Assembly: GCF_000234665.1 (NCBI RefSeq)
Contig: NC_018312.1
Coordinates: forward strand, 318,516-382,515
Length of the DNA stretch: 64,000 bases
Reading direction: 5' to 3'
Source of the DNA: Leishmania mexicana MHOM/GT/2001/U1103
Taxonomy: Eukaryota; Euglenozoa; Kinetoplastea; Trypanosomatida; Trypanosomatidae
Part shown: piece after piece, positions 19,457 through 29,335 of the stretch
Layout: each line of letters begins with the position of its first letter
Numbering within the stretch: the stretch's first letter is position 1
Program-made: the position numbers and the translations under genes
The notes under the pieces: model-generated
Seen by the model: only the letters and a program-made list of their open reading frames with translations
The model's database searches: none
Told to the model about the DNA's origin: nothing

Positions 19457-20127
19457 GATTGCATGGGAGGTCAATGAGAAGGGGACGGAAGTGTCGAAGG
19501 ACACCATGTCGAATCATCCGCCTGCGTACCCCCATCTCACCCCCTCCTCTCAGTGTGCACACATCACCGCCCCCGCGTTGCGCTGACCGATGGCGTGTGC
19601 GAATACGGAAAAAGAAGAGGTCGTGCTGTTCCCAGAAAGAACGTGTCAGCACGGCGTCTGCCCAACGCTCACCGAGGAAGTGAACCGGAGAGTGATTAGC
19701 GAAAAGAGGCACTGCCGAGGTATGCCGCGGACGTGTCAGAGAGGGAGTGGGTGCGCCCGAAAGGAAGAGAAGGCTGAACGCGCACGCGCAAGGCGCTATG
19801 GTCTGCCCTTGGCGGCGCCTCTCCGGTGTTCGTCGCCGTCAGCCTACCACCCCATCTTCTCTTCGCTTTACCGTTACGACGCTATGCTTCACTTTCTCAC
19901 TTTTTCTCTCTCGCACGCGCACACCACCCTTCTCGATCATTCTCTGGTCAACCCATCCCACCGGCTTGGCCGCTGCCCCTCGCTGCATTCGCCCCGATGC
20001 CTCTCTCGCATGCAAACCACACTGCGGTCGTCACAGCATCCAAACCAGCGTTAACAGCACCTCTTCTCTCCCTTTTTCTTTGGTGTCTTGTGTTTCCCGT
20101 CCATACTCACCTCGAGTAGTGTATATC
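19457..20127. other. Intergenic spacer upstream of fumarase
   Basis: The spacer contains C/T tracts at about 19845-19935 and 20060-20100, suitable as polypyrimidine tracts for the fumarase transcript. Nothing else is recognisable; the ligase remnant may extend a little into its left end. Confidence 0.5.
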
Positions 20128-20784
20128 ATGTCTCTGTGCGACCAGTGCGAGATCGGGTGCCGCCGTGCGGGCATCAAGGACATCGAGGACGCGTCCGCCG
20201 TCAATGCAGACTTCCACTTCTCCGCCATCTTCCAGCCCACCGACCCGCACCACCACCAAACCGAGTTCACCAAGATCGAGGGGAGCGAGAAGTATGTGGA
20301 GGAGCTGGAGGTGTTCGGACGAAAGGTGCTGAAGGTGAACCCCGAGGCCCTCACTATCATCACCCACCGCGCCTTTTCGGATGTGCACCACTTCTTCCGC
20401 AAGGACCACCTGGAGGGTTGGCGCCGCGCCATTGAGGACCCTGAGGCCTCCGACAACGACCGCTACGTCGCCACGACGCTGCTGAAGAACGCCTGCATCG
20501 CGGCAGGTCGGGTGTTGCCGTCGTGCCAGGATACCGGCACGTCCATCGTGCTCGGCAAGCGTGGCGAGCTCTGCTGGACCGGCGGCGAGGACGAGAAGTA
20601 CTTGTCGAAGGGTATATGGAACGCTTACAGGTACCACAACCTGCGTTACAGCCAGACGGCCGCGCTGGACATGTTCAAGGAGTGCAATACCGGCGACAAT
20701 CTTCCCGCCCAGCTCGACCTGCTCGCGGTGCCTGGAAGCGACTACGAGTTCCTCTTCATTGCCAAGGGCGGCGGTTCGGCAAAC
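20128..20784 (+). CDS. Fumarate hydratase class I, cytosolic type (C-terminus lost in assembly gap)
   Basis: The 219 codons before the gap match the N-terminal domain of the [4Fe-4S] class I fumarases of Leishmania: the opening [29 protein letters not shown], and the conserved stretch [18 protein letters not shown]. The enzyme interconverts fumarate and malate. The Cys in SCQDTG is the expected first cluster ligand. The lack of a basic mitochondrial presequence points to the cytosolic/glycosomal isoform rather than the mitochondrial one. Class I fumarases of this group are about 550-570 residues, so roughly 340 residues, including the other cluster ligands, fall in the run of Ns. Sequence after the gap is noncoding. 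The frame is open upstream to 19747, but homology begins at the ATG at 20128. Confidence 0.93.
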
Positions 20785-20884
20785 NNNNNNNNNNNNNNNN
20801 NNNNNNNNNNNNNNNNNNNNNNNNNNNNNNNNNNNNNNNNNNNNNNNNNNNNNNNNNNNNNNNNNNNNNNNNNNNNNNNNNNNN
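20785..20884. other. Assembly gap (100 N)
   Basis: This is exactly 100 undetermined bases, the usual placeholder for a gap of unknown size. It interrupts the fumarase gene. At least about 1 kb of coding sequence must be missing here, so downstream coordinates are not true physical distances from the left side. Confidence 0.99.
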
Positions 20885-22864
20885 GTCCACACCTCTGTTG
20901 CTGTCTCTTCCTTTTCTTGCTGTGCTTATACCCTTTCTCGTCTGTGGTGTGTCGACGCTGCTGCCCGTCATCTCTTTCTGTACGTCTATTGCGTTGGTCG
21001 ACGAGTTCGTGGTCGCGTGTAGTGTGCCTTCTGCCGTACAGCAGTCAAGAAGATGAGAATGCGGTCTGCAAGAAGTTGCCGCGCATCCTCTGCGGGCAAC
21101 ACCGCTACGACGGTCATCCACGCACACACGGAAGGGTACGAGGGCAGCGCTGTATCATCAGACACTCACTATCACTACTCCAATGGGCGACGAAGGGAAA
21201 AGCGTTTCACCGTTCAAGCGGTAGTACCTCGAACGCGTAGCCGCTTACCCACCTCTTCCCCCTCCCCCGCGTCTCTCCCTTTTCGTAGTACTTGCCCTCA
21301 TTTCTCATGGTTGTGTCCTTGTATTGGTTGACTGCTGATGTTGGCTGTTGACCTCTTACCGGACCTCATCATCATCCTTTCCGCCCTCTTCATGCTTTCT
21401 CTTTCTTTCGTCTTTCTTTTTCTCTGTGGTGCAGACCGATTTTGTGTACTTGATGATTATTTAAGGGGGGCTTGTTCTACTTTGATTATGCTTTTCGCCT
21501 TGCCTCACCTGGCTGCGGCCACCCACGTGCTCTTGTGGTGGTATCCTCGCGACCTCCTTGTGAAGGTGCTGTGTGACACGGGTGGATGTTGGCGTTGCAG
21601 AGACGCGCGACATGAGGTGTGGAGCGGTGATCACGCCTTTGGTAGACGAAACGTCGAACGACGCCTGTCACAGCCCGTCTGTTTTTCGTTGTTCGCTCTG
21701 TGTCTGTCTACCGGTGCCTCTCTCACTCTTTCTGTCGTCTGCCCTGTCTCTCGCTGGCTCTGTGACCGCCGTCCAGAAGCGCGGGTGTTCGGAGCATTCA
21801 GAAAACATGTACGACGCAGACTCTATTCATGTAGGCAGCGTTGTGTGATGGAGAGGGGGAGTCGCTGTCTCACCTGTGCTGCCTTTGTTGGCTTGTGGGC
21901 GGCCGCGGTGTGTGCGTTTTGTGAGCACACGTGTACGTAGCTAGTGGGAACCGTTGTGTATCTTCATGGCCGCACACACATACACATGCGCCGTCGTGCT
22001 CTTTTACACGGCAGCTCACAGGCAAAGGGAAAGGGAGGGGAGGGCGTGCGTCGCCACCAACCTTGGCAAAGACAACCTGCTGACACGCCTGTGTGTGTGT
22101 GTGTGTGTTGAACCGCGGAAGCGAGAGAGGGGGAGGGTGAGTGGGTTCAGGGCTGCGCGCTCAAGACTCACAAGGGAGACGAATGCGTGAGGGAGGAAGC
22201 AGTGGCGATCCGGTATTCCCCTGAACCGATGGCTGTCCATCTATCTTTCATAGGCGCTTGTGTGTGTAGGGGGGCGTGCGTGAGCGTGTTTTATATATTG
22301 ACCGCTTATGGCGTGCGTCTGTGTCTGCGTTGTCGTCGTCCTCCCTCCTTTTTTCTCTTTTCATCCTATCCCACGTGCGTCTATATGCGGGGGGAGGGTG
22401 CGTGTAACGCAGCGGCTTTGTCCAGCTGTGCCAGCAACTTCACACGCCACACGACTGCAATGTACATCCGATCCACGGTGCATCAAAATACCATACGCAC
22501 ATCGGTCCAAGAGAGACCCTCCCTTCACCTTGCGCTTATCGACCTGCCTCCCCCCTCCTCCTCTCTCCCTCCTGCTCTTCTTGCGATGAATCCGTTTGTG
22601 GAGATAGTCTTCGTAGCCGAGAGGAGGGGGGAGGAATATGTCGATGTCTCCGTATTGAGCTGAATGACGGCTCATGTAAGAACAACGTCAGCTCTTTGGT
22701 TGTGTGCATCTGTTTACGAACGCCCCCATCCCCTGACGAAACACCCCACATGCAAATAGCGCATGTCGGCCCGCTTCACACTCTACATCTCGCCGTTGTC
22801 TTTCCGCCGGCCTTCTCTCTTCCCTCTTTCCCTCCTTCTTTCAGCCCCAGCCATTCATCGCCGC
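20885..22864. other. 3' region of fumarase and intergenic spacer
   Basis: No gene is apparent in these 2 kb. The region is rich in C/T tracts (about 21360-21425, 21660-21760, 22340-22370, 22540-22580) and TG runs (about 22090-22109 and 22259-22265). It presumably carries the fumarase 3' UTR and the acceptor region of the prenyltransferase gene. How much fumarase coding sequence remains right of the gap appears to be none. Confidence 0.55.
22797..22844 (+). promoter_or_regulatory. Probable polypyrimidine tract and trans-splice acceptor
   Basis: A C/T-dense stretch ends in TTTCAG (AG at 22843-22844), the layout expected for spliced-leader addition. It lies 20 bases before the first in-frame ATG (22865) of the prenyltransferase gene. 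This argues against the more upstream ATG at 22763. Confidence 0.5.
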
Positions 22865-25159
22865 ATGCGTCTTTGCGTGGACACCGCAGGCGCGATGCAG
22901 CGTTCCAGCCCCACATCCTCCCAATCCTCGGTATCGTCCTGGTCGGCTGCCTCCTCCGCTGGCTCGCAGGACTCCGAGGATGGAGAGTGGCTTTATCAGA
23001 TCGCCTGCGTCGAGACCTTCATGCAGCTTGCAGCGGACGTGACACCAGCAGACGAGAATCCTGGTGCATCGCCAGAGCAACCCGTCGCGACAATTAACTA
23101 CCCACCGAACTTCCGCTTCGTCTACGGCATATACCGCGCACTTCGAGGTCAACTGGAGTACACCCAAATGCTTCCGGCCCGCGGTGAGCGATGTAGAGTT
23201 GGTGCGCCGCCCCCTGTGATTCATGCCATCCGTACCTCAGCGGCGCGCTGGTTTCTGCTGCTGGCGTTTGCACTTCGCCAGTGCACCTCCAACTACACCG
23301 TCTGGAAAGACCGACGCGATGTGCTCATGTCCCCTGCGGTGTTGGAGCAAGCGACCCGTGACGCGCTGCCGGAGCTTCCGGTACCGGCGGTCATCCTGTC
23401 CTGCACCGCCTCGGAGGCAGACAAGCAAGAGGCGCTGCGGGAGATGGGCGAAAAGCAGACGAGGCTGAGGCTGACGTCGCAGCACTGGCTCCCTGCGCGT
23501 GCCGATATTGCGTGGGAAGGTCGACTGAGCTCGTGGCGTGCGGTGCGCTGGGAGCTGACGGCGGTCGGTTGCTTCACACGGCTGTACCACAAGAACTTTC
23601 AGGTGTGGCACCACCGAAAGGAGCTGCTGATGTACGCTCTCCAGCAGAGCCCCTCTCATGTCCGATGCGGTGCGGACGCCGCGGCCACGGGTGCAAATCT
23701 GGAGCAGCAGGTGGAGGATAGCAGTCCGTTTGTGCCCCTATTGGCGAGTGAGGCAACATTTAGCGATTACCTGCGTCGTCATGACGGCCTCGACTTTGCC
23801 GCGGTCGATGAACGGCCGACGTTGCGCGCGGTGCTGTGCAATGAAGATGGGAAAAACTACCATGCCTGGCTCCACCTGTCTTGGTACTTGCATGCTTTCT
23901 CCTTCCTGCTGACGCCGCCGTCGCTGAGGGCCCTGGATGAGCATGCGATGGTGGTTACGGCTGCTGCAGCTGATCAAGGTCTGTGCTTTACGCCGCTACC
24001 CGACTGGATCACTACCTCGGAGAGCGCAGCGCCGCCAGCACTGCGCCCCACCCTACCACCAAGTCCACTCACCGAGGAGCTGCAGTTCACAGCACAGCTC
24101 ATCTATGAAGACTGCCGCAACAACTCTGCGTGGTGTCACCGCTTCGCCCTCTTTAGAGAAGCCCTGCTTCGTCCTCTATGGCGGCAGCTCTGCTCCGAGG
24201 CTTGCACCAACTCGGACGGCGCACCCACAAACAGCGAGAACTGGTCGGGCACCCTGCGAGCCATTTGTGCAGTGGAGCTGAATTACTCGCTGCAGTGGTT
24301 GTATGTGGACCCAACGAACGAGGCCGCCTACACCCACGCCCGCTCCGTTGCCCTCCTCTTCCACACACTCATCGCGCGACGGCACGTGTGGGCGGCAGAG
24401 CACGCCAGCACGGACGGTAGCAAGAAGCTTCAGCGGTACCTCGCCGACGCCCCATTGCTCACCCCAGTCGCACTGGCGAACTCTGAAATGTGCGCTGACG
24501 TCGACGCCGGCACCGTCCGCCCCTCCACGCCACTTGTGGATCTCCTCCGTGACCGCCAACGCCGTGTCCGGTGGGACACCTACGTGGAGAGCTTTGCGCT
24601 GATGCGGCACATGCAGCGGGTGCTGCACACTGCCATCCGGCTCCGGGTTACCGAGCTGGAGGCACAGGCGGCGCGCACCTTGCGCTTGGCGGCGGCAAGC
24701 AACACGAGAAGCTCATCTGGGCAGGCACCCAAGTCTGAGGCGATTGCCGCACTAAAGACTCTCTACGAGCGCAGCTCTCAGTACATGCTGGATAACTTCC
24801 ACCAGGTCGACACAGCACAGTACTTGGCCTGTCAAGCAATGCTGGAGGAGATGTGGCTGACGTACATGGACGCGGCACAGCGACGCAGGGTGCAGCAGCT
24901 TCGCCCGTCGGAGGCGTACCGCGAGGGTCTCCAGCCGGAGTGGCTGGAACCCTGTCCGTGGGATGAACGGAAGACGAGCGCAACGGACGCAGGCAAGCCG
25001 GAAGACTGCCAGGATGCTGTCGTCCTCGACTTCCTGGCCTACGAGGCCGCTGCGTTGAGCAAGGCGAAACAGCTGACAGTGGCAGACGCGATCCGTCTCA
25101 CGTATTGGAAACACGAGGTTCTTAACATTATGTACCGCGGCTATGGCGTGTCTGTCTGA
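22865..25159 (+). CDS. Protein farnesyltransferase / geranylgeranyltransferase-I alpha subunit
   Basis: The 764-residue product shows the prenyltransferase-alpha (PPTA) repeats in order: NYTVWKDRR (from 23290), NFQVWHHRKEL (from 23594), NYHAWLHLSW (from 23855) and NNSAWCHRF (from 24121). These align with the N-Y-x-x-W-x-x-R repeats of the alpha subunit shared by farnesyltransferase and geranylgeranyltransferase-I. The subunit binds isoprenyl diphosphate together with the beta subunit to prenylate CaaX proteins in the cytosol. At about twice the length of mammalian alpha subunits, it has large inserts between repeats. The third repeat has His-Leu where the motif usually has His-Arg. A second candidate ATG is at 22895 (MQRSS), ten codons downstream. 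RabGGTase alpha is less likely from the repeat wording. Confidence 0.88.
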   Translation: MRLCVDTAGAMQRSSPTSSQSSVSSWSAASSAGSQDSEDGEWLYQIACVETFMQLAADVTPADENPGASPEQPVATINYPPNFRFVYGIYRALRGQLEYTQMLPARGERCRVGAPPPVIHAIRTSAARWFLLLAFALRQCTSNYTVWKDRRDVLMSPAVLEQATRDALPELPVPAVILSCTASEADKQEALREMGEKQTRLRLTSQHWLPARADIAWEGRLSSWRAVRWELTAVGCFTRLYHKNFQVWHHRKELLMYALQQSPSHVRCGADAAATGANLEQQVEDSSPFVPLLASEATFSDYLRRHDGLDFAAVDERPTLRAVLCNEDGKNYHAWLHLSWYLHAFSFLLTPPSLRALDEHAMVVTAAAADQGLCFTPLPDWITTSESAAPPALRPTLPPSPLTEELQFTAQLIYEDCRNNSAWCHRFALFREALLRPLWRQLCSEACTNSDGAPTNSENWSGTLRAICAVELNYSLQWLYVDPTNEAAYTHARSVALLFHTLIARRHVWAAEHASTDGSKKLQRYLADAPLLTPVALANSEMCADVDAGTVRPSTPLVDLLRDRQRRVRWDTYVESFALMRHMQRVLHTAIRLRVTELEAQAARTLRLAAASNTRSSSGQAPKSEAIAALKTLYERSSQYMLDNFHQVDTAQYLACQAMLEEMWLTYMDAAQRRRVQQLRPSEAYREGLQPEWLEPCPWDERKTSATDAGKPEDCQDAVVLDFLAYEAAALSKAKQLTVADAIRLTYWKHEVLNIMYRGYGVSV

Positions 25160-25647
25160 TAACACCAGCGAAACGAAAAGAGCGACACACGGTCGCGCGT
25201 CGGCGTGTGTGACGGGGTATGCTCCAACCGTAAGAAAACACCGACGCTGAGTGGCGAACGCGGCGTACTTTCCTTCGATTTGCTTCGTGAAAGCCATTTT
25301 GTTTTTGCCCGACTGATTCCAGAGAGCCGAGGCGGCAGTGCTGTGCCTTGGTCCAGATAAAGAAGGCCTACAAGCAGCTGTGTGGCGCGCGTCAACCGCG
25401 TCGCCCGTGTACTGTGCCGCGCCAACTCACAGCCTGCTGATCCCAGAAACAAGCACGGAGATCGACGCCCAAGACCATGTGCCCCATCCCTCTCATTCTG
25501 CGCCATCACCACCTCCCTTTTATTCTGCTTCGCGGGCCTAATACGCCATCACAGGTCCCCCTTCGGATGCGGTTTCGCTCCGCCCCATCACAGCTGAACT
25601 CAACGCCACATGGAGCCTGTCCTTTTCCTTCTTCCTTAGCAGCCATC
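25160..25647. other. 3' spacer upstream of the retroposon
   Basis: This is probably the 3' untranslated region of the prenyltransferase gene. It contains short C/T tracts around 25490-25520 and 25615-25640 but no recognisable gene. Confidence 0.5.
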
Positions 25648-25958
25648 GCGTGGCATCTCAGGGTCCAGTGCCCCCACTCTTCCGGGGGGCCAGGCAACCC
25701 CACCCCCTATCCCCTGCCGGTGCCGAGCCACCTCTGGTGGTGACAGGGTCAAGCACCTGCTACGTTGGGAGGGGGGTGAGGGGGAGAGATCAGGTCATAT
25801 ATAGCGCTGCGTTGGAGAGGCCTGCGACCGTGCACCGATGATGGAGTCGGCACATTGCTGTAAGGCGTGTGTCCACGGCTGCGTCGCACCACGCGATGGG
25901 GCCTATATGGCAGGCTAGGGAGGTTTGTGTGTGGAGTATGGACCTCGTGTTGTGGGGC
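25648..25958 (+). mobile_element. SIDER2-like retroposon, copy 1 (sense)
   Basis: About 310 bases are almost identical to the copies at 44345-44676 (inverted) and 46403-46767 (direct); against the latter only about four substitutions are seen by eye. The core has a nested inverted repeat, with CCCTG at 25712-25716 pairing to CAGGG at 25744-25748 around CCACC-TCT-GGTGG. This resembles the conserved ~79-bp Pr77/SIDER signature of trypanosomatid non-LTR retroposons. No open reading frame of a retrotransposon is present. This copy lacks the ~45 bases found at the left end of copies 2 and 3. It lies in the 3' region of the prenyltransferase gene, the usual SIDER2 location, where such elements are linked to mRNA destabilisation. 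Confidence 0.75.
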
Positions 25959-27223
25959 TGAGAGAGTGGACACATTCCAGGCAAGTGAAAAGACGAACTT
26001 TCCATGAGGTTCTTTACCCTTCTCCCAATGTCTCCCGATGGGCGTGTGTCTGTTACTGTTGCGCGTTGCGTGCTGCTTTCCCTCCTGCGGTGCCCTTGTG
26101 AGGGCCCCTGACGTTGTCGCGCTTTGCTCTCATCTCTTGTTCTCGTGTATGTGTTGACATGGCAGCGTCGCGTTGCCTTTCTGTGTCAGCTTGGTCATGG
26201 CCGTGGCGCCCTTTAGCACCCCATGTCTACTCAGGCCCCCTCCCTCACCAGCTTCTTCCCCATTCACACACACACACACACCGTCTGCTCCCTGCACCGC
26301 TTGCCTCTCTGCATCGTCATGTACGTAATTGGTCTTTTTATCGAGCGTCATGTATGGGCTCGAGTACATGCATGTATTGATGCGCACACCTGTGCGTGTG
26401 CACGCACGCACGCGCGCCGCGCTTTTCTCTCTCTCACTCCTGTTACTTCCCGTACATGCAGTGCTGCTCGTGTGTGTTTCCTTTTTCTTTCGTAGTTGCT
26501 CTCACTCTCCACACACGTACGCGGTCCAGTGAAGTTTGAGGGGAGTGGGGCGAGAGGCGAAGGTGAGCAAGCGTGTGCCGCAAGATACGCGCGTGCGGTG
26601 CCCAGGCAGAAACACGCATGGTAGGCTGGAGGCACGCCTCGTACAGTGAACACACGACGACGCGCTTTCTCTCCCTCCTACCCCAGCCACTTCGTCCATC
26701 GGCCATGCCCGGGAAACAAAACGGAGATGCGATAATGTTCCCGCCTTTGCGTGGTTCCTTTGATTCTTCTTTGCGTGCGCTTTTTTCCCGGGACTTGATA
26801 ATGCAATGGAATCGGAGAGGGGGAGGCATGGTGGAGTTGCCTTTCTCTAGTGAAGGCGAGATCTCCACTCCATCTGTCGGTATGCGCTCGAGGTTTCATG
26901 CTGTCTTTTCGTGAGAAAGGGTCTCAGTGACCTCATGGTCCCCGCTCTCTCTCTCGCTGCTTCCACTCTCTGTCTCCAGGGCCCATGCGACCGCAGCACA
27001 AGCACGATGCCTCGCCCCTTTTCCCTTCCACATTTATTTTCCGTTTCTCATGTCTTATGCAGCCTGCCCGCGCATGCTGCGCGTCTGTGTGTGTGTGTGT
27101 GCGCTGCACACAATCTGCGCACGCGAACTCGGCAGCCAAGACGGAAGTAAAGCGGCGACATTCAAGGAAGTTCGCATCCCCTCCTCCCCAACACCACCAA
27201 CACCACCACCACGCGACCCGCAT
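25959..27223. other. Intergenic region between retroposon and snoRNA-like genes
   Basis: This stretch holds CA/TG microsatellite runs (about 26265-26281 and 27085-27101) and C/T tracts. It contains no supportable coding region. Small ORFs on both strands are Cys/His/Thr-rich products of the repeats. Confidence 0.5.
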
Positions 27224-27331
27224 GCGCATGATGATCATCCAAGTACAATCGCATCTATTTTTCTGATCCAGACGTGAATCGAGACTTGCTTCATTTCCTG
27301 CGTTCATATGTGATGTGGACGTCTCTGACGC
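27224..27331 (+). ncRNA. C/D-box snoRNA-like gene, copy a
   Basis: The segment starts with a perfect C box ATGATGA (27228-27234) and ends with a D box CTGA (27325-27328). An internal D' CTGA lies at 27263-27266. Flanking bases GCG (27224-27226) and CGC (27329-27331) can form the short terminal stem. It is repeated about 633 bases downstream with only a few substitutions in 101 bases, while surrounding DNA is not conserved. The layout and size (~95-105 nt) fit box C/D snoRNAs that guide 2'-O-methylation; in trypanosomatids these occur in repeated clusters processed from polycistronic transcripts. The rRNA target is not determined here, and the internal C' box is unclear. Confidence 0.6.
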
Positions 27332-27856
27332 TAACGTGTCTGTGTGTGTGTGTGTCTGCTTCCTTCGTCCCCCTCCATGATGATGCTTGAGGTCTGTTGA
27401 TCTCTGCATTCTTGGGCTTTACATCACTCCCCTGTGACACAGCTGCCGATCTACTTCGTTTCGATTCTGTGGAGCGGGGGGCTGGAACAGCTTCGGTAGT
27501 GCCATGGGAAGGTCTTTGTATCTCTGTGGGGTATCCCTGTCCCTGACAGAACTTGTGTGCCGGTCTTGGTGAGTGTCTCGTGCGCTTCGGCGCGCGCGAC
27601 TCGATGGACTGTTTCTTGAAAGAACCTGTTTCTCTGCTGCCAACTTCCCTGATGAAGGATGGCAAACTAGAACTGCGTGCGTGTGCGACTCCACTGCTGC
27701 TGCTGCTGCTGGGGAATACCAAGATGACCTGTCCCCTTCCCCGGCGGGTCTATCCTCATAACAAGCATCGCACACCGACCATGTGCCCAAACAGCACAAG
27801 AGAGAGAGCCGGAGAAGGACACTCGTGTCGCCTGGGAAGTTGGGGCGATGCACGAA
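27332..27856. other. Spacer between the two snoRNA-like copies
   Basis: This contains a TG run (27341-27357), a second ATGATGA at 27377-27383 without a fitting D box, and a (CTG)n stretch at about 27693-27710. A GC hairpin of form TGCGC-TTCG-GCGCG lies near 27581-27594. It could host an H/ACA-type RNA as in other clusters, but none can be defined by eye. Confidence 0.35.
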
Positions 27857-27964
27857 GAGCGTGATGATCATCCAAGTACAATCGCATCTATTTTTCTGAT
27901 CCAGACGTGAATCGAGACTTGCTTCATTTTCTGCGTTCACATGCGATGTGGACGTCTCTGACTC
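27857..27964 (+). ncRNA. C/D-box snoRNA-like gene, copy b
   Basis: This is the second copy of the 101-base unit, with C box GTGATGA (27861-27867), D' CTGA (27896-27899) and D box CTGA (27958-27961). The terminal stem here is GAG (27857-27859) with CTC (27962-27964). In copy a it is GCG with CGC, so the middle pair has changed on both sides. Box C keeps a purine first base in both copies (A versus G). Such covariation supports a functional RNA over a random duplication. Confidence 0.6.
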
Positions 27965-28714
27965 GGAGGGGCAACCCTCACCTTCTTTTGGCCGCGAGTG
28001 ATTTCCTGGCTTCCCTTGGTGCTGTGTTGTTGTTTGGGCTTTTCGGCGGTGACTCGAAGCAACGGGGTGGAGGACGGGGGGAGAAACAAGAAACGATCTT
28101 GAAGCATGCGTGCTTGCGATGCCTGGAGATGCGATCAAGTCAGTACGCTGCAATGGTGCGGGTAGATGAAAAAGGAAGGTGCCTGTGCACGAGGGTCACG
28201 GAAGCCCCCTGTTGGCGAAGCAGGAGTGAAAAGGCCGCTTCGTCGTCTTTGGCGGCGCGTTCCCTTCGCTTTTGCTTTCAGCGATATGTCCCCTTGCGCG
28301 GGAGAGCGGCAGGCGCCCCTCCCCCCTCCCCTTTAGCGTCCCTGCGACGAAGGAAAGAGAGGAAGAGAAATCGTGCGGGACGCAGCAGGGCTTGCAAGTA
28401 AAGCCCGATGTTTCACAGAATGGAAACGCATCATACTACGAACAGGCAAGAAACAGCTGCATGTATGTGTGTATCTGGGGTATGTCTTCCCCCCCCCCAT
28501 GTGCCAACACTGCCTCCGCCACAATGAGGTATGCAGGACGCGGCTTCATTCTCACTACCTTTGCTACCCGCCCGCCCCCCTCTCTCTCTCTCTCCCATCC
28601 CCCTCCTTCCATTCTCTCGCTCTCCACGCACACAGTGCAGCATCAGCCTTGTTGAAGCACCTGGTGTCGTCAGCGCGTTTACAGCCCGACCACCCGGGTG
28701 TGCGTGTGCTTGGG
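27965..28714. other. Intergenic spacer
   Basis: No further snoRNA or coding sequence is identified. A C-run (28490-28498) and a TC tract (about 28570-28625) precede the next gene and are likely its splice-acceptor region. Confidence 0.5.
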
Positions 28715-29335
28715 ATGCAGTGTAGAGTCATACCATACATGAGGCGAGCCATAGCGGCATCCGCGGTGCTTCTCCCTTTTGTGTCGTTGCATGGTCACCA
28801 AGGTCGCTCCTATAGCTCGCCAGGGTACACTGTGTACACCAACGGTACACCTGATCCGCGATCGCCGGGGCTGCTGCCTTGGTCAGCGGCACTTTCCCAT
28901 CACATCCCGTCAGAGGACACGCCGTACGGCGGTGGCAGCCGTGCGGCCACACATGCGGACGACAGCGGCGAGTCGCGTGATGGAGAGGGCCTTACAGAGG
29001 CGGACCTCAATCCACCGCAGATGCCCTCCCCGCAGCAGTACGAAAATTATGGTGAGTACCTCAACGCCTATGACCAGTACTTGAAGGACACAACGCAGTT
29101 CTTGGCCTCGGCGCGCGCCTTTCTGCAGAAGCAACTGCGCCACCTCCGCCACGCACACGCCGGCCTCGCCGAGGCGGTGCGCCGGGAGTATTTCTGGACG
29201 TTTGTTCCCTTTATCTGCGCCCTCTGTGTGCATGTGGTAGACTCGCAGCATCACGTGAACGCCCGAATCACCCGCGAGCGTCTCAAGCAGCGGGCCAAGG
29301 AGCATGTAAAGAACGTCAAGTGGGTTTCCGTGTAA
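28715..29335 (+). CDS. Small, probably mitochondrial, single-pass membrane protein
   Basis: The 206-residue protein starts with a short basic, Ala-rich segment (MRRAIAASAVLLPFVSLHG from the second Met at 28739). This looks like a mitochondrial presequence or signal anchor. A Ser/Gly-rich linker and the NYGEYLNAYDQYLKD region follow. Near the C-terminus comes one hydrophobic span, FWTFVPFICALCVHVV (about residues 162-177), then a basic tail. The pattern suggests an inner-membrane protein with a coiled or helical matrix or intermembrane part. I do not recognise a family. The first ATG at 28715 and the one at 28739 are both possible starts; the upstream open frame to 28373 has no convincing protein character. 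Confidence 0.7.
   Translation: MQCRVIPYMRRAIAASAVLLPFVSLHGHQGRSYSSPGYTVYTNGTPDPRSPGLLPWSAALSHHIPSEDTPYGGGSRAATHADDSGESRDGEGLTEADLNPPQMPSPQQYENYGEYLNAYDQYLKDTTQFLASARAFLQKQLRHLRHAHAGLAEAVRREYFWTFVPFICALCVHVVDSQHHVNARITRERLKQRAKEHVKNVKWVSV

Noticed and set aside
25648..25958. Open frames inside the retroposon copies, conserved among the three
   Set aside because: The conservation is at DNA level over the whole element on both strands; frames are short and lack retroelement domains.
27377..27420. Third C-box (ATGATGA) as another C/D snoRNA
   Set aside because: No CTGA D box at a suitable distance; the first one lies about 160 bases away.
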